A stretch of DNA of 64,000 nt. Origin: Chryseobacterium takakiae. GTDB taxonomy: Bacteria; Bacteroidota; Bacteroidia; Flavobacteriales; Weeksellaceae. The first letter of the stretch is position 1. Each line of letters opens with the position of its first letter. Location of the stretch: positions 62,001 through 126,000 of the forward strand of contig NZ_FQVO01000004.1 of assembly GCF_900129385.1 (NCBI RefSeq). Direction: 5' to 3'. This document shows positions 24,736 through 35,811 of the stretch, in pieces. The notes beneath the pieces are model-generated. The model was not told the origin of the DNA. It saw nothing but the letters and a program-made list of their open reading frames with translations, and made no database searches. The position numbers and the translations under genes were made by a program.

Positions 24736-26184
24736 TTATTGCAGTCTTCCTCCTAAAGCTTTAAACAGCAATACATTATTCCTTGTATTCTCATGCTGGA
24801 ATCTAAGCAGATCCAGTTCTGCCTGAAGCTTGCTTCTTTGAGCATTGATCAATTCAAAATAATTGGCGTAGCCTGTAATATACAAATCATTGGAAACTTC
24901 AATTCCTTTATCGAGAAACCCTACTTCTTGCTCTTTCAAATCCAGAACGCGATGAAATATTTTGGTCTGTTTCAAAATAGACTGAAGTTCGTTAAAAGCC
25001 GTGGTTACACTTTTCTGATAATTTAAAAAAGCGATTTCCTGCTCACTGTTGGCAATATTGAATTCATATCTCAATTGTCCTTTGTTGAAAACAGGAACCA
25101 TCAATCCGCCCAAAAGCTGCCCTGCCAAAGAAGCCGGCTTAAAAAATGTTTCCGCTGAAAAAGAATTTAATCCGAAGGTGGCGCCCAGATCAATCCTGGG
25201 ATAAAATGCGGCTCTTGCTGCTTTTGCATCAGCATGTGAAGCCTGCAATGTATAGTAATTAGAAATCACATCCGGCCTCGAATGAATGACTGCATCCACA
25301 TTGATATTCTTATTCAAAATCTCAAAATTGGTTGGCAAAAGTGTCGAACCTCTTTCAATTTCACCGCCGTAGACTCCTGTCAAAGTTGCAATAGCTTGTT
25401 TTACCGTTACAATTTCGACTTTTATGTGTTCGATTTCCGCCAGCCAGTTGTTGTTTTGAGCCTTAAACTGCTGAACAGCAAGCTCTGTCACCTTCCCGAC
25501 TTCACGCTGCGCTTTGATGATTTCAAAAGCTCTTTTCTGCAAATTGTAATTGTCCTGATAAATTTTCAGGCGCTTGTCTAAAGCAATCAGATCATAGTAC
25601 AGATTGGCAATATCGGTAAACAGATCAATCTGGATCAGTTTTAAACCTTCTTCCGAAGCCAGAAATTTATTCTGAGCAGAAAGCCTTTTGTTTTTCAGCT
25701 TTCCCCAGGCATCGATTTCCCAGCTGCTTCTTGCACCCATCCAATAATTCGGTGTAAAATCCGTATTGATCTTCTGCTGTTCGGTGATGTTTGAGGAAAG
25801 GTTGGTATCATAGTTCCCAACGCCCTCCATTGTATATTTTCCGTAACGGTCGCCCGAGATAGTTGCTCCGACATCCAGGGACGGAAGCAGCTCCGTCCTT
25901 GAACGTTTCAGAAAACTGTTGGCCATTTCCACACGTTGTTGCGCAATTTTAAAATCCGGATTCGCCTCTTTTACCTGTTCAAAAAGTTTCAAAAGATTCT
26001 GGTCTGTGAAATAGGTCTTCAGATCAATTCCGGTAAAATTTCCGGCGGTAGAAATGGCTTCCGAAGTTTGTAATTCCGGGGTTTCTTTTACTTCTTTTAT
26101 AGCGGTTACTTTTGGGACGGCGCAAGACGTTACTGCCAATACGGCTGTACTCCAGACTGCAAATCTTAATTTATTTGGTTTCAT
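24736..26184 (-). CDS. Outer-membrane efflux channel, TolC/NodT family lipoprotein
   Basis: 482 residues. The signal sequence ends in a lipobox with C21 (AVTSC), so the mature protein is lipid-anchored, as in OprM/NodT channels. Two structural repeats of long helices (about 75-270 and 285-480) are visible. It forms the outer-membrane duct for the RND pump; its 5' end overlaps the pump gene by 14 nt. It is the last gene of the efflux operon. Confidence 0.92.
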   Translation of the reverse strand: MKPNKLRFAVWSTAVLAVTSCAVPKVTAIKEVKETPELQTSEAISTAGNFTGIDLKTYFTDQNLLKLFEQVKEANPDFKIAQQRVEMANSFLKRSRTELLPSLDVGATISGDRYGKYTMEGVGNYDTNLSSNITEQQKINTDFTPNYWMGARSSWEIDAWGKLKNKRLSAQNKFLASEEGLKLIQIDLFTDIANLYYDLIALDKRLKIYQDNYNLQKRAFEIIKAQREVGKVTELAVQQFKAQNNNWLAEIEHIKVEIVTVKQAIATLTGVYGGEIERGSTLLPTNFEILNKNINVDAVIHSRPDVISNYYTLQASHADAKAARAAFYPRIDLGATFGLNSFSAETFFKPASLAGQLLGGLMVPVFNKGQLRYEFNIANSEQEIAFLNYQKSVTTAFNELQSILKQTKIFHRVLDLKEQEVGFLDKGIEVSNDLYITGYANYFELINAQRSKLQAELDLLRFQHENTRNNVLLFKALGGRLQ

Positions 26185-29100
26185 TCTTCTTTCTATTTTC
26201 TAAGGTTGCAAAAAAAATGTATAATCCCGGAATAACAATCAGGCCGAAAACGGTTCCGATGAACATTCCGCCTGCGGCTGCGGTTCCTATCGAACGGTTT
26301 CCAATAGCTCCTGCTCCGGAAGCGATACAAAGCGGAATCAATCCTGCAATAAATGCAAAGGATGTCATCAGGATCGGACGGAGACGCTGTTTTGCGCCTT
26401 CAATTGCTGCGGGGATAATAGCATTGCCTTCTTTATGACTGGCAACAGCAAATTCTACAATCAGGATGGCATTTTTAGCCAGCAATCCGATCAACATGAC
26501 CAAGGCGACCTGTGCGTAGATATTGTTGTCCAATCCACAAACCAGCAACGCAATATAAGAGCCGAAAATCCCGGTTGGTAAACTCAATAAAACCGGCATT
26601 GGTAAAAGGAAACTTTCATATTGAGCAGCCAATAAAAGATAGACGAAAACCAGACAGACAATGAAGATATAAGCGGTCTGATTACCCGATAAAATCTCTT
26701 CCCTTGTCATTCCCGACCATTCGATTTCAAAACCTTTCGGAAGGCTTTGTTCAGCGACTTTTTCAACCGCTGCAATGGCATCTCCGGAACTGTATCCATC
26801 GGAAGGTTCACCATTAATCATTGCAGACATGTACATATTATAACGGGTTAAAACTTCCGGTCCGTAAACTCTTTCAATTGTTATAAAGGTTGAAAAAGGA
26901 ACCATTTCCCCTTTGTCATTTTTTAAGTATAAATTCAGGATGCTTTCAGGAGTTTCACGGTATTCCGGACTTGCCTGAACCATTACTTTGTACATCTGCC
27001 TGAATCGGATAAAATTGGTGGCATAATAAGAACCTAACATCGTCTGCAAAGTTGACATCGCATTATCCACCGAGATTCCTTTCTTGGCGGCCATATCATA
27101 ATCGATATTGATCATGTACTGCGGGAAAGTGGCATCAAAACTTGTAAAGCTGTTTTTCAGTTCGGGTGCTTCATTCAGTTTTTTGACAAAATCTTTGGTG
27201 ATCTTATCCATATTTTCAATGGTTCCGCCCGTTCTGTCGAGAAGACGAAGTTCAAAACCACTTGTATTACCGAATCCCGGAACGGTAGGTGGTGCAAAGA
27301 CTTCAATTTCGGCATCAGAGATTCCTTTTGTTTTTTCAGTAAGTTCTTTAATAAAATCATCAACAGACTTATTTCTTTCTTTCCAGTCTCTGAGATTAAT
27401 CATCGCCATACCGTATGATGAGCCTGCTATTTCCGTCACTACACTATATCCCGCTAAGGTCGTTACGTTTTCTACCCCATCAATTTTTTTGGCAATCGCC
27501 GTAATTTCATCCAGGACTTTTTCCGTACGCTCTACGGTTGCACCTTGAGGAGTTGTGACACTCACGTAGGCCATTCCCTGGTCTTCCATCGGAATAAAGC
27601 CTGAAGGCAAAAATTTCGAAGTTAACCCGATCAGGAAAACAAATAAGAACAGGAGTCCGAAAGTAACCATCGTTCTTGTAGCAAATTTTGATAAAATTTT
27701 TACATATCCGGCAGTAACTTTTTCAAGTAAGTTATTGAATTTATTGAAGAATTTATCAATAAAGCCTCTCTTTTTATCGTGATTATGAGGTTTTAAGATC
27801 AAAGCACATAAAGCCGGAGTCAATGTCAATGCATTGATACCGGAGATCACAATACTTATCGCCAGCGTTAAGGAAAACTGCCTATAAAACACCCCAACCG
27901 GACCATCCAGGAATGCCACCGGAATAAATACCGCAGACATGACCAACGTAATCGCCACAACTGCTCCTGCAATTTCTTTTGTCGCAATAACCGTAGCCTG
28001 GTAAGGCGGAAAACCTTCTTCCATTTTAACGTGGACTGCCTCGACGACGACAATTGCATTATCAACGACAATTCCGATGGCTAAAACCAATGCAAAAAGC
28101 GTTAATAAATTTACGGAGAAATCAAGCATATCCATAAAGGCAAACGTTCCGACCAATGCTACAGGAACTGCCAAAACAGGAATCAATGTAGAACGCCAAT
28201 CCTGAAGGAAAAGAAATACGACAATCGCTACCAGAATAAAGGCTTCCAATAAAGTATGCAATACCGCACTAATAGAAGCGTCGAGGAATCTCGAAACATC
28301 ATACGCCATATTGTAATCCATTCCCGGAGGAAAAGAATTCATTTTCAGCTCAGCCATTTTATCCTTTACATTCTGGATGACTTCCGAAGCATTTGAGCCT
28401 GGTCTCTGCTTCAGCATAATTGATGCGGAAGGCCTCCCGTCGGTCTTTGAAACCATTCCGTACGTCATTGCCCCAAATTCCACTTTTGCAATGTCTTTCA
28501 GCTTTAAAATAGTTCCCTCTTCATCGGCTCTGACCGGAATTTCTTCGTACTGCTTCGGCTCAAAAAATTTACCTTTGTATTTTACAACATATTGCAGCTG
28601 ACCGGCCTTTCTTCCGGAAGATTCTCCTACTTTTCCGGGTGCTGCGGAAATATTCTGTTTCTGAAGGGAATTCACCACCTCATCCGCCGAAATATTGTAG
28701 GCTGCCATTTTCTGAGGGTCAAGCCAGACCCGCATTGAGTATTCTTTCTGCCCCATAATTTCCGCACGGCCTACTCCATCCAGACGTTTCAGTTCCTGAA
28801 GAACATTGATGTCTGTAAAGTTGTAAATAAACTGCTCATCCTGACTGGGGTCTGTACTGGTGATGTTGAGATACATCAACATACTGTTCACCTCTTTTTC
28901 CGTGGTCACTCCAGCTCTGATTACCTCTTCGGGCAATTCGTCAAGGATCGTAGTAACCCTGTTCTGAACATTGACGGCTGCCAGATCGGGATCCGTTCCC
29001 ACCTCGAAGAATACCTGGATCAACGTCAAACCGTCATTGGAAGTCACTGTGGACATATACGTCATTCCCGGAACGCCATTGATGGCACGTTCCAAAGGCA

Positions 29101-29287
29101 GTGCGACTGCATCTGCAGAAACTTCTGCATTCGCTCCGGTATATTTAGCCGTCACCGTTACCGAAGGCGGAACGATATCTGGAAATTGGGTGATCGGCAT
29201 CTTCATTAAGGCCATAATTCCTACCAAAACAAAGACAATGGAAATCACCAACGAAAGAACCTTTCGCTTTATAAACATTTCTACCAT
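26171..29287 (-). CDS. RND efflux pump, HAE1 (AcrB/MexB) family
   Basis: 1038 residues, the usual family size. Twelve membrane helices with two large periplasmic loops. The proton-relay helix includes LAIGIVVDNAIVVVEAVHVK with its aspartate, and the C-terminal half shows LVMLIGLLAKNAILIVEFA. It exports hydrophobic drugs, detergents or dyes from periplasm and inner membrane using the proton gradient. The adaptor gene lies 17 nt upstream and the channel gene overlaps downstream, giving a complete tripartite system. Confidence 0.95.
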   Translation of the reverse strand: MVEMFIKRKVLSLVISIVFVLVGIMALMKMPITQFPDIVPPSVTVTAKYTGANAEVSADAVALPLERAINGVPGMTYMSTVTSNDGLTLIQVFFEVGTDPDLAAVNVQNRVTTILDELPEEVIRAGVTTEKEVNSMLMYLNITSTDPSQDEQFIYNFTDINVLQELKRLDGVGRAEIMGQKEYSMRVWLDPQKMAAYNISADEVVNSLQKQNISAAPGKVGESSGRKAGQLQYVVKYKGKFFEPKQYEEIPVRADEEGTILKLKDIAKVEFGAMTYGMVSKTDGRPSASIMLKQRPGSNASEVIQNVKDKMAELKMNSFPPGMDYNMAYDVSRFLDASISAVLHTLLEAFILVAIVVFLFLQDWRSTLIPVLAVPVALVGTFAFMDMLDFSVNLLTLFALVLAIGIVVDNAIVVVEAVHVKMEEGFPPYQATVIATKEIAGAVVAITLVMSAVFIPVAFLDGPVGVFYRQFSLTLAISIVISGINALTLTPALCALILKPHNHDKKRGFIDKFFNKFNNLLEKVTAGYVKILSKFATRTMVTFGLLFLFVFLIGLTSKFLPSGFIPMEDQGMAYVSVTTPQGATVERTEKVLDEITAIAKKIDGVENVTTLAGYSVVTEIAGSSYGMAMINLRDWKERNKSVDDFIKELTEKTKGISDAEIEVFAPPTVPGFGNTSGFELRLLDRTGGTIENMDKITKDFVKKLNEAPELKNSFTSFDATFPQYMINIDYDMAAKKGISVDNAMSTLQTMLGSYYATNFIRFRQMYKVMVQASPEYRETPESILNLYLKNDKGEMVPFSTFITIERVYGPEVLTRYNMYMSAMINGEPSDGYSSGDAIAAVEKVAEQSLPKGFEIEWSGMTREEILSGNQTAYIFIVCLVFVYLLLAAQYESFLLPMPVLLSLPTGIFGSYIALLVCGLDNNIYAQVALVMLIGLLAKNAILIVEFAVASHKEGNAIIPAAIEGAKQRLRPILMTSFAFIAGLIPLCIASGAGAIGNRSIGTAAAGGMFIGTVFGLIVIPGLYIFFATLENRKKNETK

Positions 29288-29304
29288 GATTGATTATTTA
29301 AGAA

Positions 29305-30393
29305 TTAAAGTCTGTTTTTGATTTTGATCTGATCTCCGTCTTTCACCGATTGTGTGCCTTCGTAAATAATCAAATCTCCTTTTTTGAGGCCGCTTTCCAC
29401 GAGGTATGAATCTTTCAGAGCCGTTCCTACCTTAATGTTGGTCATCTTCACTTTGTTGTTCTTATCCACCTTGAAAATGTAGGTTTTATCCTGAATGGAA
29501 AATGTTGCTTTCTGAGGGATCATCATGGCATTATTCTGAACTTCCGAAATGGAAAGTTTTCCGGATGCACCGTGTTTGATCAAATGATTAGGATTGGGAA
29601 ACAGAACTTTATAGCGAATGGAACCCGTTGCCCGGTCTATTTCACTTTCGGCCGACTTTAAAGAACCGCTAAACTTATACGCTGCACCATTAGGCAGTGT
29701 TAGTTCAATTTTCTGGTGTTTTCCCAATTTGTCATGAGCCAACAGTTCAAAATACTGATTTTCCGGAATCGAAAAATAAGCGTACACTTCGTCGAGCTGC
29801 GATAAGGTAGTCAGCAATGTTCCGTTGGTAACAAGACTGCCGTCTTTATGCGGGATAATATCAAGAACACCGTCAAAAGGAGCTGTGACAGTTGAAAAAT
29901 TGATCTTTTGCAACACTGCTTTTTTCTCGGCATCTGCGAATGCATATTTTGCCCGTGCAGAAGAAAGTTTGGCTTTAGCAAGCTCCAATTCATTATCGGC
30001 AACAAATTTTTTATCGTGCAGACTTTTAACCTGCTTTAGCTCTACCTCTGCAATACGAACGTCGGCCGTAGCTTGTTTCAGGCCTGCAGTTGCCTTCAGC
30101 AATTCAACCTGAAGTTCTGCATCATTGATCTTAAATAATGCCTGCCCTTTCTTTACAAACTGACCTTCGTTGACGTATATTTTCTGAATAATACCACTCA
30201 ACCGGGAACGTATTTCAACATTTCTTTTAGCCTGGATGTCGGTCACAAACTGGTTGGTGACTAAAGTATCTTTCTGTTTTACAACATATACGGGGACTTC
30301 CTTATGGCTTTTATTTTTATTCTGCTGGTTTTTACTACATGACCATGTGCATATCAATGCAAGACTGCACCATATGAGATTTTTTGTTTTCAT
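29305..30393 (-). CDS. Efflux periplasmic adaptor (membrane fusion protein)
   Basis: 362 residues, an AcrA/MexA-type lipoprotein with acylation at C19 (CTWSC). Order: lipoyl half-motif (about 60-95, RSRLSGIIQKIYVNEGQFVK), helical hairpin (about 95-165), second lipoyl half (FSTVTAPFDGVLDII), beta-barrel and membrane-proximal domain. It links the RND pump to the TolC-like channel. It is the first recognisable gene of the operon, behind a 110-residue ORF. Confidence 0.93.
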   Translation of the reverse strand: MKTKNLIWCSLALICTWSCSKNQQNKNKSHKEVPVYVVKQKDTLVTNQFVTDIQAKRNVEIRSRLSGIIQKIYVNEGQFVKKGQALFKINDAELQVELLKATAGLKQATADVRIAEVELKQVKSLHDKKFVADNELELAKAKLSSARAKYAFADAEKKAVLQKINFSTVTAPFDGVLDIIPHKDGSLVTNGTLLTTLSQLDEVYAYFSIPENQYFELLAHDKLGKHQKIELTLPNGAAYKFSGSLKSAESEIDRATGSIRYKVLFPNPNHLIKHGASGKLSISEVQNNAMMIPQKATFSIQDKTYIFKVDKNNKVKMTNIKVGTALKDSYLVESGLKKGDLIIYEGTQSVKDGDQIKIKNRL

Positions 30394-30443
30394 TGAAAAT
30401 TTTTGATTACTAAACTTGATTAAACAATAACATTTAGTAATTT

Positions 30444-30776
30444 TCAGAAAAGCTGCAGTAGATGCAGATAAGAAGTAAAGAAGCTATAAATGGGTTTAGT
30501 AGAAGCAGGAGGAAACACCTCACAGGTTTCAAAACGCTCGTTTGTGGAACTTTCATAATATCCATCAATATCCACAGAGCTTAAAAATTTAGAGAAATTT
30601 TTACCGCAAACGGGCAGCGCTTTTACATTTTTATAAGATTTGGAACAAACATTAAAGCCTTTCTGTGCAGAATGTTGGGTCGTCAAAATATTCGTAATAG
30701 ACATTTTGGTCCATTTCGAATTAACAAGAGTAAAGATTGTAAGAATGTATATAAATACGGATGACCTAAATACCAT
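30444..30776 (-). CDS. Hypothetical 110-residue protein leading the efflux operon
   Basis: Starts with a signal/anchor-like hydrophobic stretch (VFIYILTIFTLVNS) and contains four cysteines (FNVCSKSY, LPVCGKNF, ETCEVF). It lies 50 nt upstream of the adaptor gene, and a TATCTTTG -7 box sits 46 nt before its start, so it is probably transcribed with the pump. No family is recognised. It could also be only an untranslated leader. Confidence 0.45.
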   Translation of the reverse strand: MVFRSSVFIYILTIFTLVNSKWTKMSITNILTTQHSAQKGFNVCSKSYKNVKALPVCGKNFSKFLSSVDIDGYYESSTNERFETCEVFPPASTKPIYSFFTSYLHLLQLF

Positions 30777-30822
30777 TATCTACAGAAATTTGAAATTCCA
30801 CACGATCAAAATGTGACACATA

Positions 30823-30830
30823 CAAAGATA
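30823..30830 (-). promoter_or_regulatory. -7 box of the RND efflux operon
   Basis: TATCTTTG on the minus strand fits TAnnTTTG and lies 46 nt before the 110-codon ORF. A clear TTG -33 element is not visible. The region from here to 31000 is AT-rich and carries no gene. Confidence 0.5.
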
Positions 30831-31059
30831 GGCTGTTTGCTTTTTAATCTTTTTTTAATCAGTGTTAAATATTTATTAAAAATTACAAATTTTAGTTAAA
30901 GACAAAATACCATTTTATTTTAGATATAATTATAGATCAATTTACAATACATGCTTTTTATTTTTTTAAATTTATACTTAAATTTTATCAGGCAATGTTC
31001 TAAAAATCAATATCTCTTCCGGCTTCATGCAACTTTAAATATACAAGACAACAAAAGTA

Positions 31060-31088
31060 AATCCCGACGATTGCCGGGACTTTTTTCT
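31060..31088. terminator. Hairpin terminator downstream of the PPOX gene
   Basis: TCCCGAC-GATT-GCCGGGA forms a 7-bp stem with one mismatch, followed by T6 on the plus strand and a T-rich stretch on the minus strand. It lies about 50 nt past the PPOX stop codon. Confidence 0.6.
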
Positions 31089-31129
31089 TGAAACGATCCA
31101 TAAATAACCTTATGAATTTCTTTAAGGCA

Positions 31130-31546
31130 CTAAGCCTTGTACTCGCCTTCTTCTTCCTTGTGCCAGAACCTGACCTGGTTCGCAGCAACTTTGATTAAGC
31201 AAATTCCGGGAGTATCGATCCCTTCCGGAAACCATTGTTCCAGACCCTCTACCCACTTATCTTTCAGCACATCTTTATCCTTTATAATTTCGCCATTGCC
31301 GGTACATTCTATAAATAACATATCATCCGTCTGGTAAATAAGATTGACATGGTGATTGTTCTTAATCTGATCGACTTTATTGCTATCCTCATAGGTAAAG
31401 AACCATGAGTCGCCGTCATACTCTACTTTCCCGTTATTGCTCATCGGTCTTGAATGAGAAATCTGCCTTCCGTCCTGTGTTACCATCATACAGAAGTCTA
31501 AGTTTTTCATTTTTTCTGCAATGGTTTTCAATGATGCTTTTTTCAT
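31130..31546 (-). CDS. Pyridoxamine 5'-phosphate oxidase-like (general stress protein 26 type)
   Basis: About 138 residues from the ATG at 31546 (MKKASLKTIAEKMKNL); an upstream in-frame ATG at 31576 adds ten residues without support. It has the split-barrel flavin-binding fold (FCMMVTQDGRQISHSRPMS; SWFFTYEDSNKVDQIKNN). These small stress proteins bind FMN or FAD and lack PNPOx activity in most cases. It ends just before a terminator and seems monocistronic. Confidence 0.8.
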   Translation of the reverse strand: MKKASLKTIAEKMKNLDFCMMVTQDGRQISHSRPMSNNGKVEYDGDSWFFTYEDSNKVDQIKNNHHVNLIYQTDDMLFIECTGNGEIIKDKDVLKDKWVEGLEQWFPEGIDTPGICLIKVAANQVRFWHKEEEGEYKA

Positions 31547-31775
31547 AATGTTATTTTGTGATTTAATGATGATCATACCTAAATATCATTATTATTCAGG
31601 TACTGTATGATCACAGACAAAATCCGTACCGATGAATTCTTAACAGTTAGTGCTTGCATCACGATTCTGAAAGAAAATACTGTTCAGAGTAGCACCTGAT
31701 AGTAAGAGAGATCTTAGCTGATATATATATCTGACAATATTAATAATCTTCAAATACTACTTTTTACTGAAGTCC

Positions 31776-32690
31776 TTAATTAAACGACTGTCTGAACTCT
31801 AGCGGTGAAACCTTGGTTTTGGTTTTGAAAAGTTTATTGAATGATTGTGAATGTTCAAAGCCGAGCTCATAAGCAATTTCCGAAACCGAGAGATTGGTGG
31901 TCGATAATTTCTCTTTTGCCTTTTCTACAATCACATCCTGAATATACTGCTGTGTATTAAGACCCGTTAACGAACGCAGCATATCACTCAGATAACGCTG
32001 TGAAAGCTTTAATTCAGAACTGATGTATTTCACGGACGGTAATCCGTTCTTCAAACTATCTCCCTCATCAAAATAAGAATTTAAGAGCTCGTCTAAGGCA
32101 GTAATAATATCGTGATTGATTGCCTTTCGGGTAATGAACTGCCGGTTGTAGAAACGATTGCTGTAATTTAATAACAATTCTAATTGTGACACCAGAACAT
32201 CCTGACTGAAACTGTCGATATTATTGTTCAGCTCATGAGCTATTGAATTAAATAAACCGGCTATAATTTCCTTTTCTTTTGCCGATAAAAATAAAGCTTC
32301 CGAAACATCATAAGAAAAAAAGCCGTACTGATTGATGGTCTTTCCCAATGGATAACTGCGTACGAAATCCGGATGAAAATACAGCGCCATACCTTCATAA
32401 TTTTCTGTATCCTCTGGTGAAAAAGCGACCTGTTTTGGCTTTAAGAATGCAAGGCCGCCTTCTTCAAAATCATAAAAACCCTGGCCGTATTTTATCTGTC
32501 CTTTAAATGTTGTCTTGAAAGAAATTTTATAAAAATCCAGACTTATTTTCTGTCCTTTTGGAAACTTTTCCATCGGTACATTCCGGTAATCGATCAATGC
32601 AATCATAGGATGCAATGGAGCAGGAAGTTCCAGTAACCGCATCAGTTGCGAAATACTTTTAATAGTATGGATCTCAGATGGTGTTTGCAT
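31776..32690 (-). CDS. AraC-family transcriptional regulator
   Basis: 304 residues. The N-terminal half is a cupin-like sensor region. The C-terminal AraC domain (about 205-304) has two helix-turn-helices (KYISSELKLSQRYLSDMLRS and SVSEIAYELGFEHSQSFNKL). It is the last gene of an AKR-SDR-AraC string on the minus strand, 17 nt after the SDR gene, and probably controls those two redox genes. Confidence 0.88.
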   Translation of the reverse strand: MQTPSEIHTIKSISQLMRLLELPAPLHPMIALIDYRNVPMEKFPKGQKISLDFYKISFKTTFKGQIKYGQGFYDFEEGGLAFLKPKQVAFSPEDTENYEGMALYFHPDFVRSYPLGKTINQYGFFSYDVSEALFLSAKEKEIIAGLFNSIAHELNNNIDSFSQDVLVSQLELLLNYSNRFYNRQFITRKAINHDIITALDELLNSYFDEGDSLKNGLPSVKYISSELKLSQRYLSDMLRSLTGLNTQQYIQDVIVEKAKEKLSTTNLSVSEIAYELGFEHSQSFNKLFKTKTKVSPLEFRQSFN

Positions 32691-32707
32691 ATCTTTTACG
32701 AATATAA

Positions 32708-33445
32708 TTAATTTTGCTTTGACGGGCGAATCACAATTTCACCGACTTCAACATCATCCGGCTGACTGACCGCATATACCACTGCGCTTGCAATGGCCGC
32801 AGGATCTAAAGCCAGTTGATCCATTTCTTTTTGAATGATCGTTCGCATTTCTTCATTTCTGATGCTGCCTGCAAAATCTGTTTTCACGAATCCCGGTGAA
32901 ATTCCCGTAATCCGTATCTTCCCGTCTGATTCCTGCCGAAATGCTTCCGCAATAGTACGTACGGCATTTTTAGTGGCTGCATAAACACCCATCATAGGCG
33001 TAATTTTTAATCCTGCTGTAGAAATAATATTGATAATATGTCCCGCCTGCTGTTGTTTAAAAACCGGAATTGCAGCAGCCATTCCGTACAGAACGCCCTT
33101 TAGATTGATATCGATCATTTCTTCCCAACCTTCAATATCCAGATCATCAATGCGGCTTAACTGACTGATACCTGCGTTGTTTACCATTACATCTAATTTT
33201 CCGTACTGCTCAACGGCTTTATCCGCCAACCGAAGTAAATCAGCTTTATTCTTCACATCAATGGTAGTAAAAGACGCTTCACCACCTCTGCTTTTTATGT
33301 CTTCTGACAATTGTTTCAATTGCTTCGCCCGCCTGGCTCCCAACACTACCTTTGCTCCATGTTTTGCCAATTCCATAGCTATGGTTTTCCCAATCCCACT
33401 GCTCGCACCGGTAATGACAATTACCTTTCCTTTAATATTTTGCAT
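32708..33445 (-). CDS. Short-chain dehydrogenase/reductase
   Basis: 245 residues of the classical SDR fold: cofactor motif TGASSGIG (12-19), NNAG at 89-92 and the catalytic S142, Y155 and K159 (YAATK). NADP(H) use is likely because of the GARR basic residues after the second strand. Substrate unknown. It lies 11 nt after the aldo/keto reductase gene and before the AraC gene. Confidence 0.9.
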   Translation of the reverse strand: MQNIKGKVIVITGASSGIGKTIAMELAKHGAKVVLGARRAKQLKQLSEDIKSRGGEASFTTIDVKNKADLLRLADKAVEQYGKLDVMVNNAGISQLSRIDDLDIEGWEEMIDINLKGVLYGMAAAIPVFKQQQAGHIINIISTAGLKITPMMGVYAATKNAVRTIAEAFRQESDGKIRITGISPGFVKTDFAGSIRNEEMRTIIQKEMDQLALDPAAIASAVVYAVSQPDDVEVGEIVIRPSKQN

Positions 33446-33456
33446 TGCTTATTATT

Positions 33457-34464
<1,008 letters not shown>

Positions 34465-34703
34465 TTATTTTCAATTACAAAATTCCTGATTATTGTTATG
34501 TAAGAAGTAGTTCAATTGGTAAATGTTGTAGTCAGATTTACAGCATATTTTATAACAGAAACGGCAACATCGCTGAGGATGTGCCGGCAAGATTACGCAA
34601 GTCAAATGCTTATAGACTGTCAGAAAAAATCATAACACGTATAATAATTCCTTTATTTTAGTCCCGGATTCAAGAGTACCCTTTTATAGTGGCTTCAGGA
34701 TAA

Positions 34704-34855
34704 AGACTGAATGAAGCACGTCATTTAATTGAAGCTAAAATAAAAGACCTTCTTCAATATACCTTGCTCTTGGATTTGAAAGCCTCTCTCATTTTCCCCA
34801 GGACTTCAAAAAGAAATTTGGTAAAGCGCCCACGGTTGTCAATCATAACGACTAA
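34704..34855 (+). pseudogene. C-terminal remnant of an AraC-family regulator
   Basis: On the plus strand the reading RLNEARHLIEAKIKDLLQYT is followed, after a frameshift near 34765, by LALGFESLSHFPQDFKKKFG and a stop at 34855. Together these are the second helix-turn-helix of an AraC protein. A stop codon lies directly upstream and no start exists, so only the tail has survived. The rest of the 34435-34914 gap shows nothing recognisable. Confidence 0.75.
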
Positions 34856-34914
34856 GTAATAATCGATTTTCACTGAGCAGTTTTGAAGTAGATAAAGAAC
34901 TTATTTTTCAATTT

Positions 34915-35811
34915 TTACTTTACAAAAGTTTTTAAAAAGCTCCTGGCATCCGTCCAAAGAATCCCCTGATAGCGATTATTATGTATTGTTGAATGCTGAG
35001 TTGTAAACATTGAGTACATATACTGACTTTGCTGGAATTTTGCATACAGTTCGTTTTCACTGTCCGGATTTTCAGCCCGCTGCTTTCTGATAGATGCCGC
35101 AAAATTTTCCAATGTTGTTATGTTATGCAGTTTGTAATCTTCATCGGTAATTTCTTTTATATAGTTAAAAATCATCCTGGGACTTATCTGGAAACCAGCT
35201 ATCTGAAGATTTCTAGGTGCTGTTTCATCCAAAGCAACTTCTGCAGTAAAAGCGGCAGTATTATCCATGGTGGTGAAATCCAGTTTCCAATCTTCCCTAT
35301 CGCCCCAATATCCGATACTCTTCTCCTTCATATTTAAAATTGGTGTATTGTACATCAGTATATCTGCAAAACATCCATTAAAAACAGAAGATGTCTGAAT
35401 TTGCTTTTGATCAATATATTTTTTAAATGCTCTTCTAAAGTCAAAATTTCTATTTTCACCTTCTTTAAGGTAATTATAATCGGTACAAAAGTCAGATGGA
35501 ATAAATCTTGGAACGCCAGCTTCCAGTGCTGCGTCTAAAATTTTCTTTTGAAGATCAATAATAACATTACCCAAACCTGCCACAGCAGAAACTACACAGT
35601 CAACATTCAGGCATTCATTATATAGGGCTTTATGATCATCGAAGCTGATCATTTTAATTTTAACTCCCATTTTTTCAAGAGCTAATTCCTTATCAGGATT
35701 GATGGAACTTCTTACAATTGCCTTTACTTCTGCACCGCGCATTACCAATTCTCTGCATATTTTAAGGCCCAGATTACCTGTTGCTCCGGCTACCAAAATT
35801 GTTTTTTTCAT
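34915..35811 (-). CDS. NmrA-like NAD(P)-binding protein
   Basis: 298 residues. Rossmann motif GATGNLG (9-15), then the NmrA/isoflavone-reductase layout with PRFIPSDFCTDYNY and a C-terminal helical cap. Members either sense NADP/NAD ratio or reduce small molecules; the substrate is unknown. Its ATG overlaps the TGA of the preceding hydrolase gene by 4 nt (ATGA), so the two are co-translated. Confidence 0.85.
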   Translation of the reverse strand: MKKTILVAGATGNLGLKICRELVMRGAEVKAIVRSSINPDKELALEKMGVKIKMISFDDHKALYNECLNVDCVVSAVAGLGNVIIDLQKKILDAALEAGVPRFIPSDFCTDYNYLKEGENRNFDFRRAFKKYIDQKQIQTSSVFNGCFADILMYNTPILNMKEKSIGYWGDREDWKLDFTTMDNTAAFTAEVALDETAPRNLQIAGFQISPRMIFNYIKEITDEDYKLHNITTLENFAASIRKQRAENPDSENELYAKFQQSQYMYSMFTTQHSTIHNNRYQGILWTDARSFLKTFVK

